64,000 nucleotides of DNA, taken from an uncultured Eubacteriales bacterium. Lineage in GTDB: Bacteria > Bacillota > Clostridia > Lachnospirales > Lachnospiraceae. Under the pieces are notes generated by a model. It was not told the DNA's origin, did no database searches, and worked only from the letters and a program-made list of their open reading frames with translations. Below, piece after piece: positions 43,162-51,637 of the stretch. Positions within the stretch are counted from its first letter, which is position 1, and every line of letters begins with the position of its first letter. Both the position numbers and the translations under genes were made by a program. Where the stretch lies: assembly GCA_949294665.1 (NCBI GenBank), contig CASFID010000048.1, positions 1 through 64,000 of the forward strand. Direction: 5' to 3'.

Positions 43162-43821
43162 ATGATCCGGGGAGTCATATTTGACGTGGACGGAGTATTG
43201 CTGAATTCAATGCCTGTATGGGAAAACCTAGGTGAGATTTACCTGAGCAGGCTCGGCATCGAGGCGGAAAAAGATCTGGGAGAGAGATTGTTTTCTATGA
43301 GTCTTGAAGAAGGAGCCGACTATCTTATCTCACATTACGGACTGGCTAAGGCGCCGGAGGAGATCATAAAGGGGCTGAACCGGGAGGTGCAGGACTTCTA
43401 TGAAAACCGGGTTCCGCTGAAAGAGGGCGTGCGCCAGTATCTTCAGGAGTTTCGGGAAAGAAAAGTCCCTATGGTGATTGCCACGTCCGGTGACCGAGAG
43501 AACGCGGAGGCTGCCCTGAAAAGGCTGAAGATTTTTTCGTATTTTCAGGGAATCTTTACCTGTTCCGAGATTGGCAGCAGTAAGAGCCAGCCGGATATCT
43601 ATTATGCCGCAGCGCTTCAACTTGACACAGAACCTTCTGAGACATGGGTGTTTGAAGATGCGCTGCATGCGCTTCAGACTGCGAAAAGAGCGGGATTTAA
43701 GACGGTGGGAGTCTACGACAAGGCAAGCGACCGTGATCTTGCCCATATCTGGAACACGACGGATATCTATCTGCCGGAGTTCAAAGATTTTAATATATTC
43801 TGGAAAAGAGCGTCCGCATAA
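43162..43821 (+). CDS. HAD family phosphatase in the thiamine operon
   Basis: This 219-residue protein is a HAD hydrolase of the beta-phosphoglucomutase/phosphatase type. Motif I is FDVDGVLLNS (nucleophile and acid Asp), motif II is ATSGD, motif III has a Lys in SSKSQPD, and motif IV is VFEDALHA; a helical cap lies between I and II. It sits between thiE and thiD on the same strand, with an AGGAGG site. Salvage by ThiM, ThiD and ThiE gives thiamine monophosphate; organisms with a thiamine pyrophosphokinase rather than ThiL must remove that phosphate first. This protein is a good candidate for the thiamine phosphate phosphatase, but the specificity is inferred from position. Confidence 0.85.
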   Translation: MIRGVIFDVDGVLLNSMPVWENLGEIYLSRLGIEAEKDLGERLFSMSLEEGADYLISHYGLAKAPEEIIKGLNREVQDFYENRVPLKEGVRQYLQEFRERKVPMVIATSGDRENAEAALKRLKIFSYFQGIFTCSEIGSSKSQPDIYYAAALQLDTEPSETWVFEDALHALQTAKRAGFKTVGVYDKASDRDLAHIWNTTDIYLPEFKDFNIFWKRASA

Positions 43822-43865
43822 CCTGACGCACAGGATGTGCGTTCTTGCCCATGCAGACACTTTTC

Positions 43866-43898
43866 AGCGGCAGGCCGGGGGCACCACTTTCTGCCGCT
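43866..43898 (+). repeat. Hairpin between the HAD and thiD genes
   Basis: AGCGGCAG (43866-43873) and CTGCCGCT (43891-43898) pair exactly around 17 bases. No T run follows. It may lower read-through or stabilise one side of the transcript; a promoter for thiD nearby is not clear. Confidence 0.55.
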
Positions 43899-43997
43899 AT
43901 ATAAAATTAATGCTGAGTGCATAACCGGAAAATGACGACAGTCTTATATGTCAGACCGGGATACGCATAACACGAAAGAGGAAAGGAAGTATGAAAA

Positions 43998-44879
43998 ATG
44001 AGAACAGCATTAACAATCGCTGGAACAGATCCAAGCGGAGGCGCCGGAATTCAGGCAGATATCAAGACGATGACCGCAAATGGCGTGTTTGCCATGAGTG
44101 TAGTTACCGCTTTGGTTGCTCAGAATACGACCGGCGTAGCAGGAATTATGGAGGTATCTCCTGAATTTCTAAAGCAACAGATAGATTGTGTCTTTACAGA
44201 TATACGTCCGGATGCAGTAAAGATCGGGATGGTATCTTCCGTAGATCTGATAAGAGCAATCGCAGAGAAACTATTAGAATATAGGGCTGAAAATGTTGTC
44301 GTAGATCCTGTTATGGTGGCTACAAATGGAGCAAAGTTGATCAGTGATGACGCCATTGACACGCTGAAAGCAAAGCTTCTTCCGATAGCCGATATTTTAA
44401 CTCCTAACATACCGGAAGCAGAAGTGCTCTCAGGCTGTGCCATAAAAACAGAAGAAGATATGATGAAAGCGGCAGAGATGATCAGCACGCAATATCATTG
44501 TTCCGTACTGCTTAAGGGAGGTCATCAGATTAACGATGCGAATGATTTCCTGTATAAAGAAAACGGAAGTTACCGCTGGTTCTACGGAAAGCGTATTGAC
44601 AATCCGAATACCCACGGGACAGGATGCACGCTGTCCAGCGCTATTGCATCTAATCTGGCGAAAGGGTTTGATATGGATACATCCGTAGAGCGGGCAAAAG
44701 CATATATTTCCGGTGCGCTGGGAGCTATGCTGGATCTGGGAAAGGGCAGCGGTCCGATGAACCATGCTTTTGACATTACGGGAGAATATGTAAAGACTCC
44801 GGAAGATACAGCTAAAGGAACACCGGAAAGTACAGTGACAGAAACAGATATGCCTTCTGACGGAAAGGAGACAGTCTGA
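43998..44879 (+). CDS. thiD: Hydroxymethylpyrimidine/phosphomethylpyrimidine kinase
   Basis: This 293-residue kinase makes HMP phosphate and HMP diphosphate for thiamine. It has the N-terminal TIAGTDPSGGAGIQADIKTM, VDPVMVATNGAKL, LTPNIPEAEVLSG, VLLKGGHQ and NTHGTGCTLSSAIA with the catalytic base and anion hole. The last 25 residues, rich in Thr, Glu and Pro, extend beyond the usual end (about 265) and look disordered. The ATG at 43998 fits the family; an ATG 7 bases earlier is in another frame. The cytX gene starts one base after its stop. Codons are slightly richer in A and T than those of its neighbours. Confidence 0.96.
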   Translation: MRTALTIAGTDPSGGAGIQADIKTMTANGVFAMSVVTALVAQNTTGVAGIMEVSPEFLKQQIDCVFTDIRPDAVKIGMVSSVDLIRAIAEKLLEYRAENVVVDPVMVATNGAKLISDDAIDTLKAKLLPIADILTPNIPEAEVLSGCAIKTEEDMMKAAEMISTQYHCSVLLKGGHQINDANDFLYKENGSYRWFYGKRIDNPNTHGTGCTLSSAIASNLAKGFDMDTSVERAKAYISGALGAMLDLGKGSGPMNHAFDITGEYVKTPEDTAKGTPESTVTETDMPSDGKETV

Positions 44880-44880
44880 C

Positions 44881-46095
44881 ATGGAAACAAAACGTACTTC
44901 AGTATATGAAAACGGTCTGATCTGGTTCGGCGCAGGCGTATCTATTGCGGAGATCCTGACCGGGACCTACCTTGCTCCGCTTGGATTCCAGAGAGGCCTT
45001 GCGGCGGTCATCATCGGACATATCATCGGATGCTGTATGATGTTTGCTGCCGGGCTGATAGGAGCGAAGACGCGCAAAAGCGCTATGGAGACAGTGAAGA
45101 TGAGTTTCGGCCGGAAGGGCGGACAGATGTTTGCTGTTTTAAACGTGCTCCAGCTTGTGGGATGGACAGCGATCATGATCTATGACGGAGCTCTTGCGGC
45201 GAATAATATCTTCCACACCGGCGCATGGGTATGGTGTATTGTCATCGGCGCGCTGATCGTTCTGTGGATCGCAGTCGGAGTGACCAATCTTGGCAGGATC
45301 AATACGGTCGCCATGGCGGCTCTCTTTATCCTGACCGTCCTGATGTGCAGAGTGATATTCTTCGGCAGTTCGGATACAGGCGCAGACCTTGGCAGCGACG
45401 CCATGAGCTTCGGTGCGGCAGTGGAACTTTCTGTAGCGATGCCGCTCTCCTGGCTGCCGGTGATCAGTGATTATACAAGAGAGGCCGAGAAACCGGTGAA
45501 AGCAACAGCGGCGAGTGTGATCGTCTACGGTCTGGTGAGCTGCTGGATGTATATTATCGGCATGGGAGCCGCTATCTACACCGGCGAGACAGATATCGCG
45601 GTGATCATGGCAAAAGCAGGACTCGGAATTGCGGCGCTCCTGATCGTGGTATTCTCCACCGTCACGACCACATTCCTTGACGCATATTCGGCGGGCGTGT
45701 CATCCGAGTCTGTATTAGCGAAACTGAAAGGAAGCGATGTGGGCATCGTGGTAACGGTGATCGGCATGATCGCGGCGATTATTTTTCCAATGGATGATAT
45801 CACCGCTTTCCTCTACCTTATCGGTTCCGTGTTCGCTCCTATGATCGCGGTACAGATAGCAGATGTGTTCATTCTGAGAAAAGAAAAGAAACTGACAGAT
45901 TTCAACTGGAAGAATCTGGTGATCTGGCTGATCGGATTTATCGTCTATCGATGGTTCATGACAATTGATATACCAGTGGGAAATACACTGCCGGATATGG
46001 CGGCGGTGATTATACTCTGTCTGCTTGTAGAAGGAGTATCCGTAAAGGTATCCGGCAGGAAAGATGAGAAGAAGCAGGGATCGACAAAACGTTAA
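44881..46095 (+). CDS. cytX: Putative hydroxymethylpyrimidine transporter CytX
   Basis: This 404-residue protein with about twelve membrane helices belongs to the cytosine/purine permease (NCS1) family. The N-terminal LIWFGAGVSIAEILTGTYLAPLG, with the GAGVSIAEI substrate motif, and its place right after thiD match CytX, thought to take up HMP. It gives the pyrimidine side of salvage, as ThiW gives the thiazole side. Overlap with thiD is almost direct (one base between), so it is in the TPP-controlled operon. Confidence 0.93.
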   Translation: METKRTSVYENGLIWFGAGVSIAEILTGTYLAPLGFQRGLAAVIIGHIIGCCMMFAAGLIGAKTRKSAMETVKMSFGRKGGQMFAVLNVLQLVGWTAIMIYDGALAANNIFHTGAWVWCIVIGALIVLWIAVGVTNLGRINTVAMAALFILTVLMCRVIFFGSSDTGADLGSDAMSFGAAVELSVAMPLSWLPVISDYTREAEKPVKATAASVIVYGLVSCWMYIIGMGAAIYTGETDIAVIMAKAGLGIAALLIVVFSTVTTTFLDAYSAGVSSESVLAKLKGSDVGIVVTVIGMIAAIIFPMDDITAFLYLIGSVFAPMIAVQIADVFILRKEKKLTDFNWKNLVIWLIGFIVYRWFMTIDIPVGNTLPDMAAVIILCLLVEGVSVKVSGRKDEKKQGSTKR

Positions 46096-46162
46096 AACCG
46101 CGCAAATACGCGGATGCAACCGCAGGTTTACATAAACTTCTTCAAATGCAACGCGAACGCGC

Positions 46163-46226
46163 TTGTGTTTACACTGCGTATTTTCTATAATCAGGTCAGG
46201 ATGAAGGAGCCCCTTCTATCCTGACC
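46163..46226 (+). promoter_or_regulatory. Promoter and inverted repeat before the XRE gene
   Basis: TTGTGT (46163-46168) and TATAAT (46186-46191) are 17 bases apart. GGTCAGGAT (46194-46202) and ATCCTGACC (46218-46226) follow at once, with an inner GAAGG/CCTTC stem. The repeat covers the expected start of transcription, so it may be an operator for the XRE protein itself, or a 5' hairpin. Confidence 0.55.
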
Positions 46227-46290
46227 GGTCTTATACAAAAGTGATGCAGCATCATCCGGACAGCCGGATGGAGAAAGGCAGGTGCAGGCG

Positions 46291-47241
46291 ATGAGTTTTG
46301 GAGAAAATTTACAGTTTTACAGAAAGAGAAAAAATATTACCCAGGAACAACTTGCGGAGCGGCTGAGCGTATCCAGGCAGACAGTCTCCAAATGGGAGTC
46401 TGACAGTTCATACCCGGAGATGGAGAAGATCCTTCAGTTGTGTGAGCTGTTCGAGTGTCCGATGGATATTCTCATAAGAGGGGATGCACAGGAATCCATC
46501 AGGGAAGACACAGCGGATTACGACGCGCATATGGATCGACACTCGAAAGAAATGACAGGCGGAGTTGCGATTATTATGGCGGGCGTTACATTTGCCGCAG
46601 CGGCAGAAGGCTTTCGCCTGCCGGAATTTGTGATGACGGCAGGGGCTCTTTTATTGATTATAATTGGCGTGCTGATCCTCATAGCAGGCGGCATGAAACA
46701 CAGCCGGTTTAAGGAAAAACATCTGAGGATCAAACCATTTTACGCAGAAGAAGAGATAGAACGAGCCGCTGAAAAGTTCACAGTCAGGATTGTGACAGGT
46801 ATCGGTATCATACTGGCAGGACTTGTATTAGCAGCTGTCTCAGAGGGACTCCCGGTTCCTCAGGGGTATACGCCAATGCTTTATGAGTGGAGTTTTCTTG
46901 CGTTTGTGACTGCCGGTGTGTCTGTGCTTGTCTATGCAGGACTTCAGAAAAGCAAGTATAACATTGAGGAATATAATAAGGAAAATGCTTTGGAGCGCGG
47001 TTATGAGGACTACGCTGCACGGAAGACAGAAAAGATCCTGAGCCAAGGGAGAAATGCAGACAGAGGAAACCAGTTGATCGGAGTAGTGAATGCGTGCATC
47101 ATGATTTTTACAACTATCATTTTTCTGATCTGCGGACTTGGATTTAATCTTTGGGAGAAGTGCTGGATCGCCTATCCGGTGGGGTGTCTCCTCTGCGGCA
47201 TCGCTTCCATTATATTAAATTTCATATATAATCGAAAATAG
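46291..47241 (+). CDS. XRE family regulator with membrane-spanning C-terminal region
   Basis: This 316-residue protein has an N-terminal Cro/CI-type helix-turn-helix (residues 1-60; LQFYRKRKNITQEQLAERLSVSRQTVSKWESD in part, with the hallmark QLAERLSVSRQTVSKWE). Hydrophobic segments at about 85-105, 110-130, 165-190, 200-225 and two near 265-312 follow. It seems to be a membrane-bound transcription regulator, a layout common in Firmicutes. The start may be ATG 46291 or an in-frame start 9 bases earlier; neither has an ideal site. It could repress its own promoter through the inverted repeat at 46194-46226. Its signal is unknown. Confidence 0.83.
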   Translation: MSFGENLQFYRKRKNITQEQLAERLSVSRQTVSKWESDSSYPEMEKILQLCELFECPMDILIRGDAQESIREDTADYDAHMDRHSKEMTGGVAIIMAGVTFAAAAEGFRLPEFVMTAGALLLIIIGVLILIAGGMKHSRFKEKHLRIKPFYAEEEIERAAEKFTVRIVTGIGIILAGLVLAAVSEGLPVPQGYTPMLYEWSFLAFVTAGVSVLVYAGLQKSKYNIEEYNKENALERGYEDYAARKTEKILSQGRNADRGNQLIGVVNACIMIFTTIIFLICGLGFNLWEKCWIAYPVGCLLCGIASIILNFIYNRK

Positions 47242-47331
47242 CGCCTGTATCTATACAGATATGATCGAAAACAGCAATTATATCTATACAGATGCAGCAG
47301 ATCAGGGCAGACCGCCGCCGGCGTAGTTATC

Positions 47332-48240
47332 TTATTCCGGCAGAAACGGCAGCGACGGCGTTTCCCTGATAAACTGCTTCGGAGTCATGCCGTACTTTTT
47401 CCTGAATTCCCGATAGAAATATGACAGGTTGGAAAAACCACATGACATGGAGACGTCAAGTACGGACTGGCCGCCCTGCGCTAAGCGCGAGGCGGCTTTT
47501 TCCAGCCTTAAATTCTTGATATATTCCAGGCAGGAAACACCGATATATTTTTTGAAAAAGCGCATAAAATGATACTCGCTGAAAAAGCACAGACGTGAGA
47601 GCTGTGGGATCGTCAGTTCTTCTGCATAGTGTTCACCGATATATTCAAGGACCAGCTTAAGCTTGGCGGTATGTTCATCTTCAAGCTGGGGCCGGGTGTT
47701 TTCCGTCTGCCTGTAGGGCAACAGCAGCGCTGTGGCATAGAGAAGCAGTGCTTTGAGCATTATTTCATAGCCGGGACGCATTTCATGGTATGCCTGATCC
47801 ATTTTATGGAAGATATCCAGAAGTTCAGGATAAACAGGATGTCCTTTTTTTGTGATATAGGGAAGCGCCAGTGTGTGCCGTCTGACCGGATTCAGATACT
47901 TCACAGCGCATATGTCAGCAGAGTCTGCGTCGAGATAATCCATGTGAAAGACATAAGTCACAGATGTCATTTCCGCCCCCGGATCGATATTGATCGAATG
48001 GAGCTCCGCAGGGGGGATGAACAGGAGATCTCCGGCCTGAGCCTTATAAGTTTCCAGATGAATGTGATAGGTACAGGCTCCATCTGTGATGAGCGTCAGC
48101 TCTGCCTCTTCGTGCCAGTGGGCGGTGACTGCGGGATAGAGATCTGAAAGCTTTGTGATGTATCTTTTCAGCGGAAACATCTTTTCTCCATGCTGCGCCT
48201 TCTCTTTTTGTGCCGGTGACAGATCAAAAGCAGATTTCAT
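47332..48240 (-). CDS. AraC family transcriptional regulator with cupin-type sensor
   Basis: This 302-residue protein has an N-terminal AraC-type cupin domain (about residues 20-160, with VTAHWHEEAELTLITDG and GDLLFIPPAELHSI) and two C-terminal helix-turn-helix motifs (about 195-295, ELTIPQLSRLCFFSEYHFMRFFKKYIGVS and SVLDVSMSCGFSNLSYFYREFRKKYGMTP in part). It is divergent from the GH13 alpha-glucosidase at 48374 and most likely activates it in response to a sugar such as isomaltose or another alpha-glucoside. AGGAAGG precedes the ATG. Confidence 0.9.
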   Translation of the reverse strand: MKSAFDLSPAQKEKAQHGEKMFPLKRYITKLSDLYPAVTAHWHEEAELTLITDGACTYHIHLETYKAQAGDLLFIPPAELHSINIDPGAEMTSVTYVFHMDYLDADSADICAVKYLNPVRRHTLALPYITKKGHPVYPELLDIFHKMDQAYHEMRPGYEIMLKALLLYATALLLPYRQTENTRPQLEDEHTAKLKLVLEYIGEHYAEELTIPQLSRLCFFSEYHFMRFFKKYIGVSCLEYIKNLRLEKAASRLAQGGQSVLDVSMSCGFSNLSYFYREFRKKYGMTPKQFIRETPSLPFLPE

Positions 48241-48373
48241 ATAACCACCTTCCTAAAAAGCAGAATTGTGTTATTAATTCAAATGATTGTGCAAGAAATC
48301 TTTTCTCTTTATGCCTATAATAACAGCATCATACAAAAAAGGCAACATCCGATAAAGAGAGGAGTGGATTTCT

Positions 48374-50068
48374 ATGAAAAAGAAATGGTGGCATGACAAG
48401 GTGGCATATCAGATCTACCCGAAGAGTTTTCTTGATACGAACGGAGATGGGATCGGAGATCTTAAGGGAATTATTTCAAAACTAGATTATCTCAAGAATC
48501 TGGGGATCGACATTATCTGGCTTTCCCCGATCTATCAGTCCCCGTTTGTGGATCAGGGCTATGATATTTCTGATTATTACAAGATCGCGGAAGAATTCGG
48601 CACGATGGAGGAGTTCGATGAGCTGCTCGCCGAGACAAAGAAGCGGGGAATGTATGTCCTGATGGATCTGGTAGTAAACCACTGTTCCGACAAACACGAG
48701 TGGTTCCAGAAGGCATTGGAAGATCCGTATGGAAAATATGCGGGGTATTTCCATTTTGTGAAAGGAAAAGACGGCAAAGAGCCGAGCAACTACCGTTCTT
48801 ATTTCGGCGGAAGCGCATGGGAGCCGGTACCGGGAACCGATCTGTATTATCTCCATATGTTCGCGAAAGAGCAGCCGGATCTCAACTGGGAGAACCCGGA
48901 ACTCAGGAAAGAGATTTATAAAATGATCAACTGGTGGATGGACAAAGGTCTGGCAGGATTTCGCATCGACGCGATCATCAACATCAAGAAAGATCTGAGC
49001 TTCCCGTCCTTTGAGCCGGACGGACCGGACGGTCTGGCTTCCTGTGTGAAGATGGTAGAAGAAGTGCAGGGGGTAGGGGAATACCTTGAAGATATAAAGA
49101 AAAATACATTTGCGAAATATGATGCGTTTACTGTGGCGGAAGTTTTCAATATGAAAGATGACGAGCTCGCAGAGTTCATAGGAGACGACGGACATTTTTC
49201 CACTATGTTTGATTTCAGCGCGCATGTGCTTGCTCAGGGGGAGAATGGCTGGTATAACAGCAGAAAACTTTCATTTATAGAATGGCGCGACACTGTCTTT
49301 GCCTCCCAGAAGAGGATGCAGAGTATCGGTTTTCCGGCGAATATCATAGAGAATCATGACGAGCCAAGAGGAGCGAGCCGTTTCCTGCCGGAGCATGCGC
49401 AGAACGAAGAGGGCAAGAAAATGCTTGCAACAACATCTGTACTTCTGTATGGAATTCCTTTTATCTATCAGGGCCAGGAGATCGGTATGACCAACTGCCG
49501 GAGAAATGATATCTCAGAGTATGACGATATCAGCACAAAGGACCAGTATCAGGAGGCTTTGGCGGCAGGCTGCAGCCGGGAGCAGGCGCTGGAGTGCTGC
49601 TATGAGAACAGCCGTGATAATGCAAGAACGCCCATGCAGTGGAGCAGAGGAAAAGGCGCGGGTTTCTCCGACGGAACTCCATGGATTGCGTTAAATCCCA
49701 ACTATGAGCAGATCAATGTAGAAGAACAGGAAAGCCGTCCGGACTCTGTATTATCCTATTATAAAAAACTGCTTGCGCTGAAAAAATCTCCGGCGTATAA
49801 AGAAATATTTACTTATGGAAAGTTTGTTCCGGCATATGAAGACCAGGATGGAATCTTCGCATTTTACAGGATATCAGAAGACGAAAAAGAGAAGATACTC
49901 GTGACGGCTAATTATGGGAAAGAGGCCTGCACGCTCAGGCTGGAGTCCCGGACCGGAAAGATCCTGCTGTCAAATACCGGCGCAGAAGACGCCCGGGACA
50001 ACGAGATAAGGAGAGAGGGGACTATAACTCTTGAAAGCTGTGAGACAGCAGTGATCCTGCTGGGATGA
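48374..50068 (+). CDS. GH13 alpha-glucosidase (oligo-1,6-glucosidase type)
   Basis: This 564-residue enzyme is a GH13 subfamily 31-type alpha-glucosidase. It starts KKWWHDKVAYQIYPKSF. It has DLVVNHCSD, the nucleophile Asp199 in GFRIDAI, the acid/base Glu256 in TVAEVFN, and the transition-state Asp329 in ENHDEPR. The residue after the conserved catalytic Asp region and the QGQEIGMTNC stretch fit oligo-1,6-glucosidases that cut isomaltose-type bonds. No signal peptide is seen, so it is cytoplasmic. It is under probable AraC control from the divergent gene, and no sugar transporter accompanies it. A terminator follows. Confidence 0.94.
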   Translation: MKKKWWHDKVAYQIYPKSFLDTNGDGIGDLKGIISKLDYLKNLGIDIIWLSPIYQSPFVDQGYDISDYYKIAEEFGTMEEFDELLAETKKRGMYVLMDLVVNHCSDKHEWFQKALEDPYGKYAGYFHFVKGKDGKEPSNYRSYFGGSAWEPVPGTDLYYLHMFAKEQPDLNWENPELRKEIYKMINWWMDKGLAGFRIDAIINIKKDLSFPSFEPDGPDGLASCVKMVEEVQGVGEYLEDIKKNTFAKYDAFTVAEVFNMKDDELAEFIGDDGHFSTMFDFSAHVLAQGENGWYNSRKLSFIEWRDTVFASQKRMQSIGFPANIIENHDEPRGASRFLPEHAQNEEGKKMLATTSVLLYGIPFIYQGQEIGMTNCRRNDISEYDDISTKDQYQEALAAGCSREQALECCYENSRDNARTPMQWSRGKGAGFSDGTPWIALNPNYEQINVEEQESRPDSVLSYYKKLLALKKSPAYKEIFTYGKFVPAYEDQDGIFAFYRISEDEKEKILVTANYGKEACTLRLESRTGKILLSNTGAEDARDNEIRREGTITLESCETAVILLG

Positions 50069-50077
50069 TAAAGAATC

Positions 50078-50112
50078 AAAAGGGCCTGCCGGCTTGCCGG
50101 TACAGCCCTTTT
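50078..50112 (+). terminator. Intrinsic terminator of the alpha-glucosidase gene
   Basis: AAAAGGGC (50078-50085) pairs with GCCCTTTT (50105-50112), with an inner CCGGC/GCCGG stem and a T run. It is strong. Confidence 0.85.
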
Positions 50113-50134
50113 TTTCGGCTCCAGAAGGGAAAAG

Positions 50135-50146
50135 GGACTTGACTCC
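50135..50146 (+). promoter_or_regulatory. Upstream near-palindrome, copy of the nucleoside operator
   Basis: GGACTTGACTCC differs in two bases from the perfect palindrome at 50239-50250, and both copies follow AAAAG. Their centres are 104 bases apart, close to ten helical turns, so they could be bound together on one face. Confidence 0.5.
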
Positions 50147-50238
50147 TTTTGACTAAAAACAGGATAGGAATAATGCACAAAAATATGTTGTGAAATCTGT
50201 AAAAAAATAACAAAATGCATACAGTATATAAGGAAAAG

Positions 50239-50278
50239 GGACTTAAGTCCTATTTTGGAATGAGACATGTGTTATAAT
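50239..50278 (+). promoter_or_regulatory. Operator palindrome and promoter of the nucleoside importer operon
   Basis: GGACTTAAGTCC (50239-50250) is a perfect 12-base palindrome. An extended -10 TGTGTTATAAT (TATAAT at 50273-50278) follows, with no usable -35. The palindrome centre lies about 41 bases before the expected start of transcription, the class II position for Crp/Fnr activators. A Crp/Fnr-family gene lies in the same cluster at 58464 and is the natural candidate. Confidence 0.65.
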
Positions 50279-50323
50279 TTACCCAACAAGTAAGTTCAGG
50301 ATAAAAAAAGGAGGACACAATCT

Positions 50324-51511
50324 ATGAAAAAAAGAGTAGTTTCAATGATGCTTGTCGGCGTGATGGCGCTATCGCTTACTGCATGTGGAGGAGGATCCAG
50401 TGACGGGGGTTCGGGGGACTCCGGATCAGAAGGGGAAATGAATATTGCGATGGTGACAGACTCCGGTGATATCACGGATCAGAGTTTTAATCAGACGACT
50501 TATGAGAGCTGCAAGGCGTGGGCGGATGAAAACGGTGTGGAGTTTACGTATTATAAACCGGAGAGCGATTCGGATGAGGCCAGGAACGCCAGTGTGGATC
50601 AGGCTATCGCCGACGGGGCCAATGTCGTTGTGCTTCCGGGATACATGTTTGCGGCCACAGTTGTAGAACAGCCGGAGATGTACCCGGATGTGAAGTTCGT
50701 TGCTCTTGACGTCGGCGCGGGCGATATCCTGGAAAAAGGCGTGGGAGAAGGTTATGATTACAATCCTGACAACTACGATGTGACGGAATATTATAATACG
50801 GACAATGTATACTGCTGTACTTATCAGGAAGAACTTTCCGGATATATGGCAGGATACGCGGCGGTGAAGCTGGGATACAGACACCTGGGATTCCTCGGCG
50901 GAATGTCGGTTCCGGCGGTGACACGCTTCGGATACGGTTATGTCCAGGGGATCGACGAGGCGGCGAAAGAGCTGGGCGTTGAGAATGAAGTTGAAGTCGA
51001 GTATGTATGCGGAGGACAGTTCTACGGCGACGCGGACATCACGGCGGCAATGGATACATGGTATGGAACAATGGGCGTTGAGGTTGTATTTGCATGTGGC
51101 GGCGGAATCTATACATCTGCAGCAGAAGCGGCAGTCAAGGCCGGCGGAAAAGTGATCGGCGTTGACTCTGATCAGGCGCCTGTGATCGACGAGTACGAAG
51201 AAGGCCTGACGGTGACTTCCGCTATGAAAGGTCTGGCGGCTACGGTAAGCACCGTCCTCACAGATATCAAGGATGGAAACTGGAGCGACTATGCAGGCAA
51301 GATCGACAATCTGGGGATCGTGTCCGAGAATCCGGAGGAGAACTATGTACAGCTTCCGATCGATTCCACACAGTGGGGAGACGGCTTTACAGAGGACGAC
51401 TACCGCACACTTGTAAAATCAATGTACGACGGCACGCTTAAAGTCTCTAACGACATTACGGCTATGCCCGAGACAACAGTGAAAGTAACTGACTACGGCA
51501 GCATCAAATAA
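50324..51511 (+). CDS. BMP family nucleoside-binding lipoprotein of an ABC importer
   Basis: This 395-residue protein starts with a lipoprotein signal peptide, LSLTAC with the lipidated Cys21, then a Gly/Ser/Asp linker and a Bmp/PnrA-type binding domain: IAMVTDSGDITDQSFNQTTYESCKAW (family start motif), VVLPGYMF, GYMAGYAAVKLGY, VEVVFACGGGIY, VIGVDSDQAP. Family members bind nucleosides. It sits on the outer face of the membrane and delivers to the ATPase and permeases that follow. The neighbours for nucleoside breakdown confirm the substrate class. It has its own strong ribosome binding site AAAGGAGG and a regulated promoter. Confidence 0.94.
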   Translation: MKKRVVSMMLVGVMALSLTACGGGSSDGGSGDSGSEGEMNIAMVTDSGDITDQSFNQTTYESCKAWADENGVEFTYYKPESDSDEARNASVDQAIADGANVVVLPGYMFAATVVEQPEMYPDVKFVALDVGAGDILEKGVGEGYDYNPDNYDVTEYYNTDNVYCCTYQEELSGYMAGYAAVKLGYRHLGFLGGMSVPAVTRFGYGYVQGIDEAAKELGVENEVEVEYVCGGQFYGDADITAAMDTWYGTMGVEVVFACGGGIYTSAAEAAVKAGGKVIGVDSDQAPVIDEYEEGLTVTSAMKGLAATVSTVLTDIKDGNWSDYAGKIDNLGIVSENPEENYVQLPIDSTQWGDGFTEDDYRTLVKSMYDGTLKVSNDITAMPETTVKVTDYGSIK

Positions 51512-51637
51512 ATATGGGAGAAACGGCATTGCAGGATACGATGCCTGCTGTGGCGGGAGAGGACAGGGGAGCAGGCGGGAGTTTGCTCCCCTGTCTGGTA
51601 AATACATGAGGAAGAAGTGAAAGGAGGTATGTAAAGG

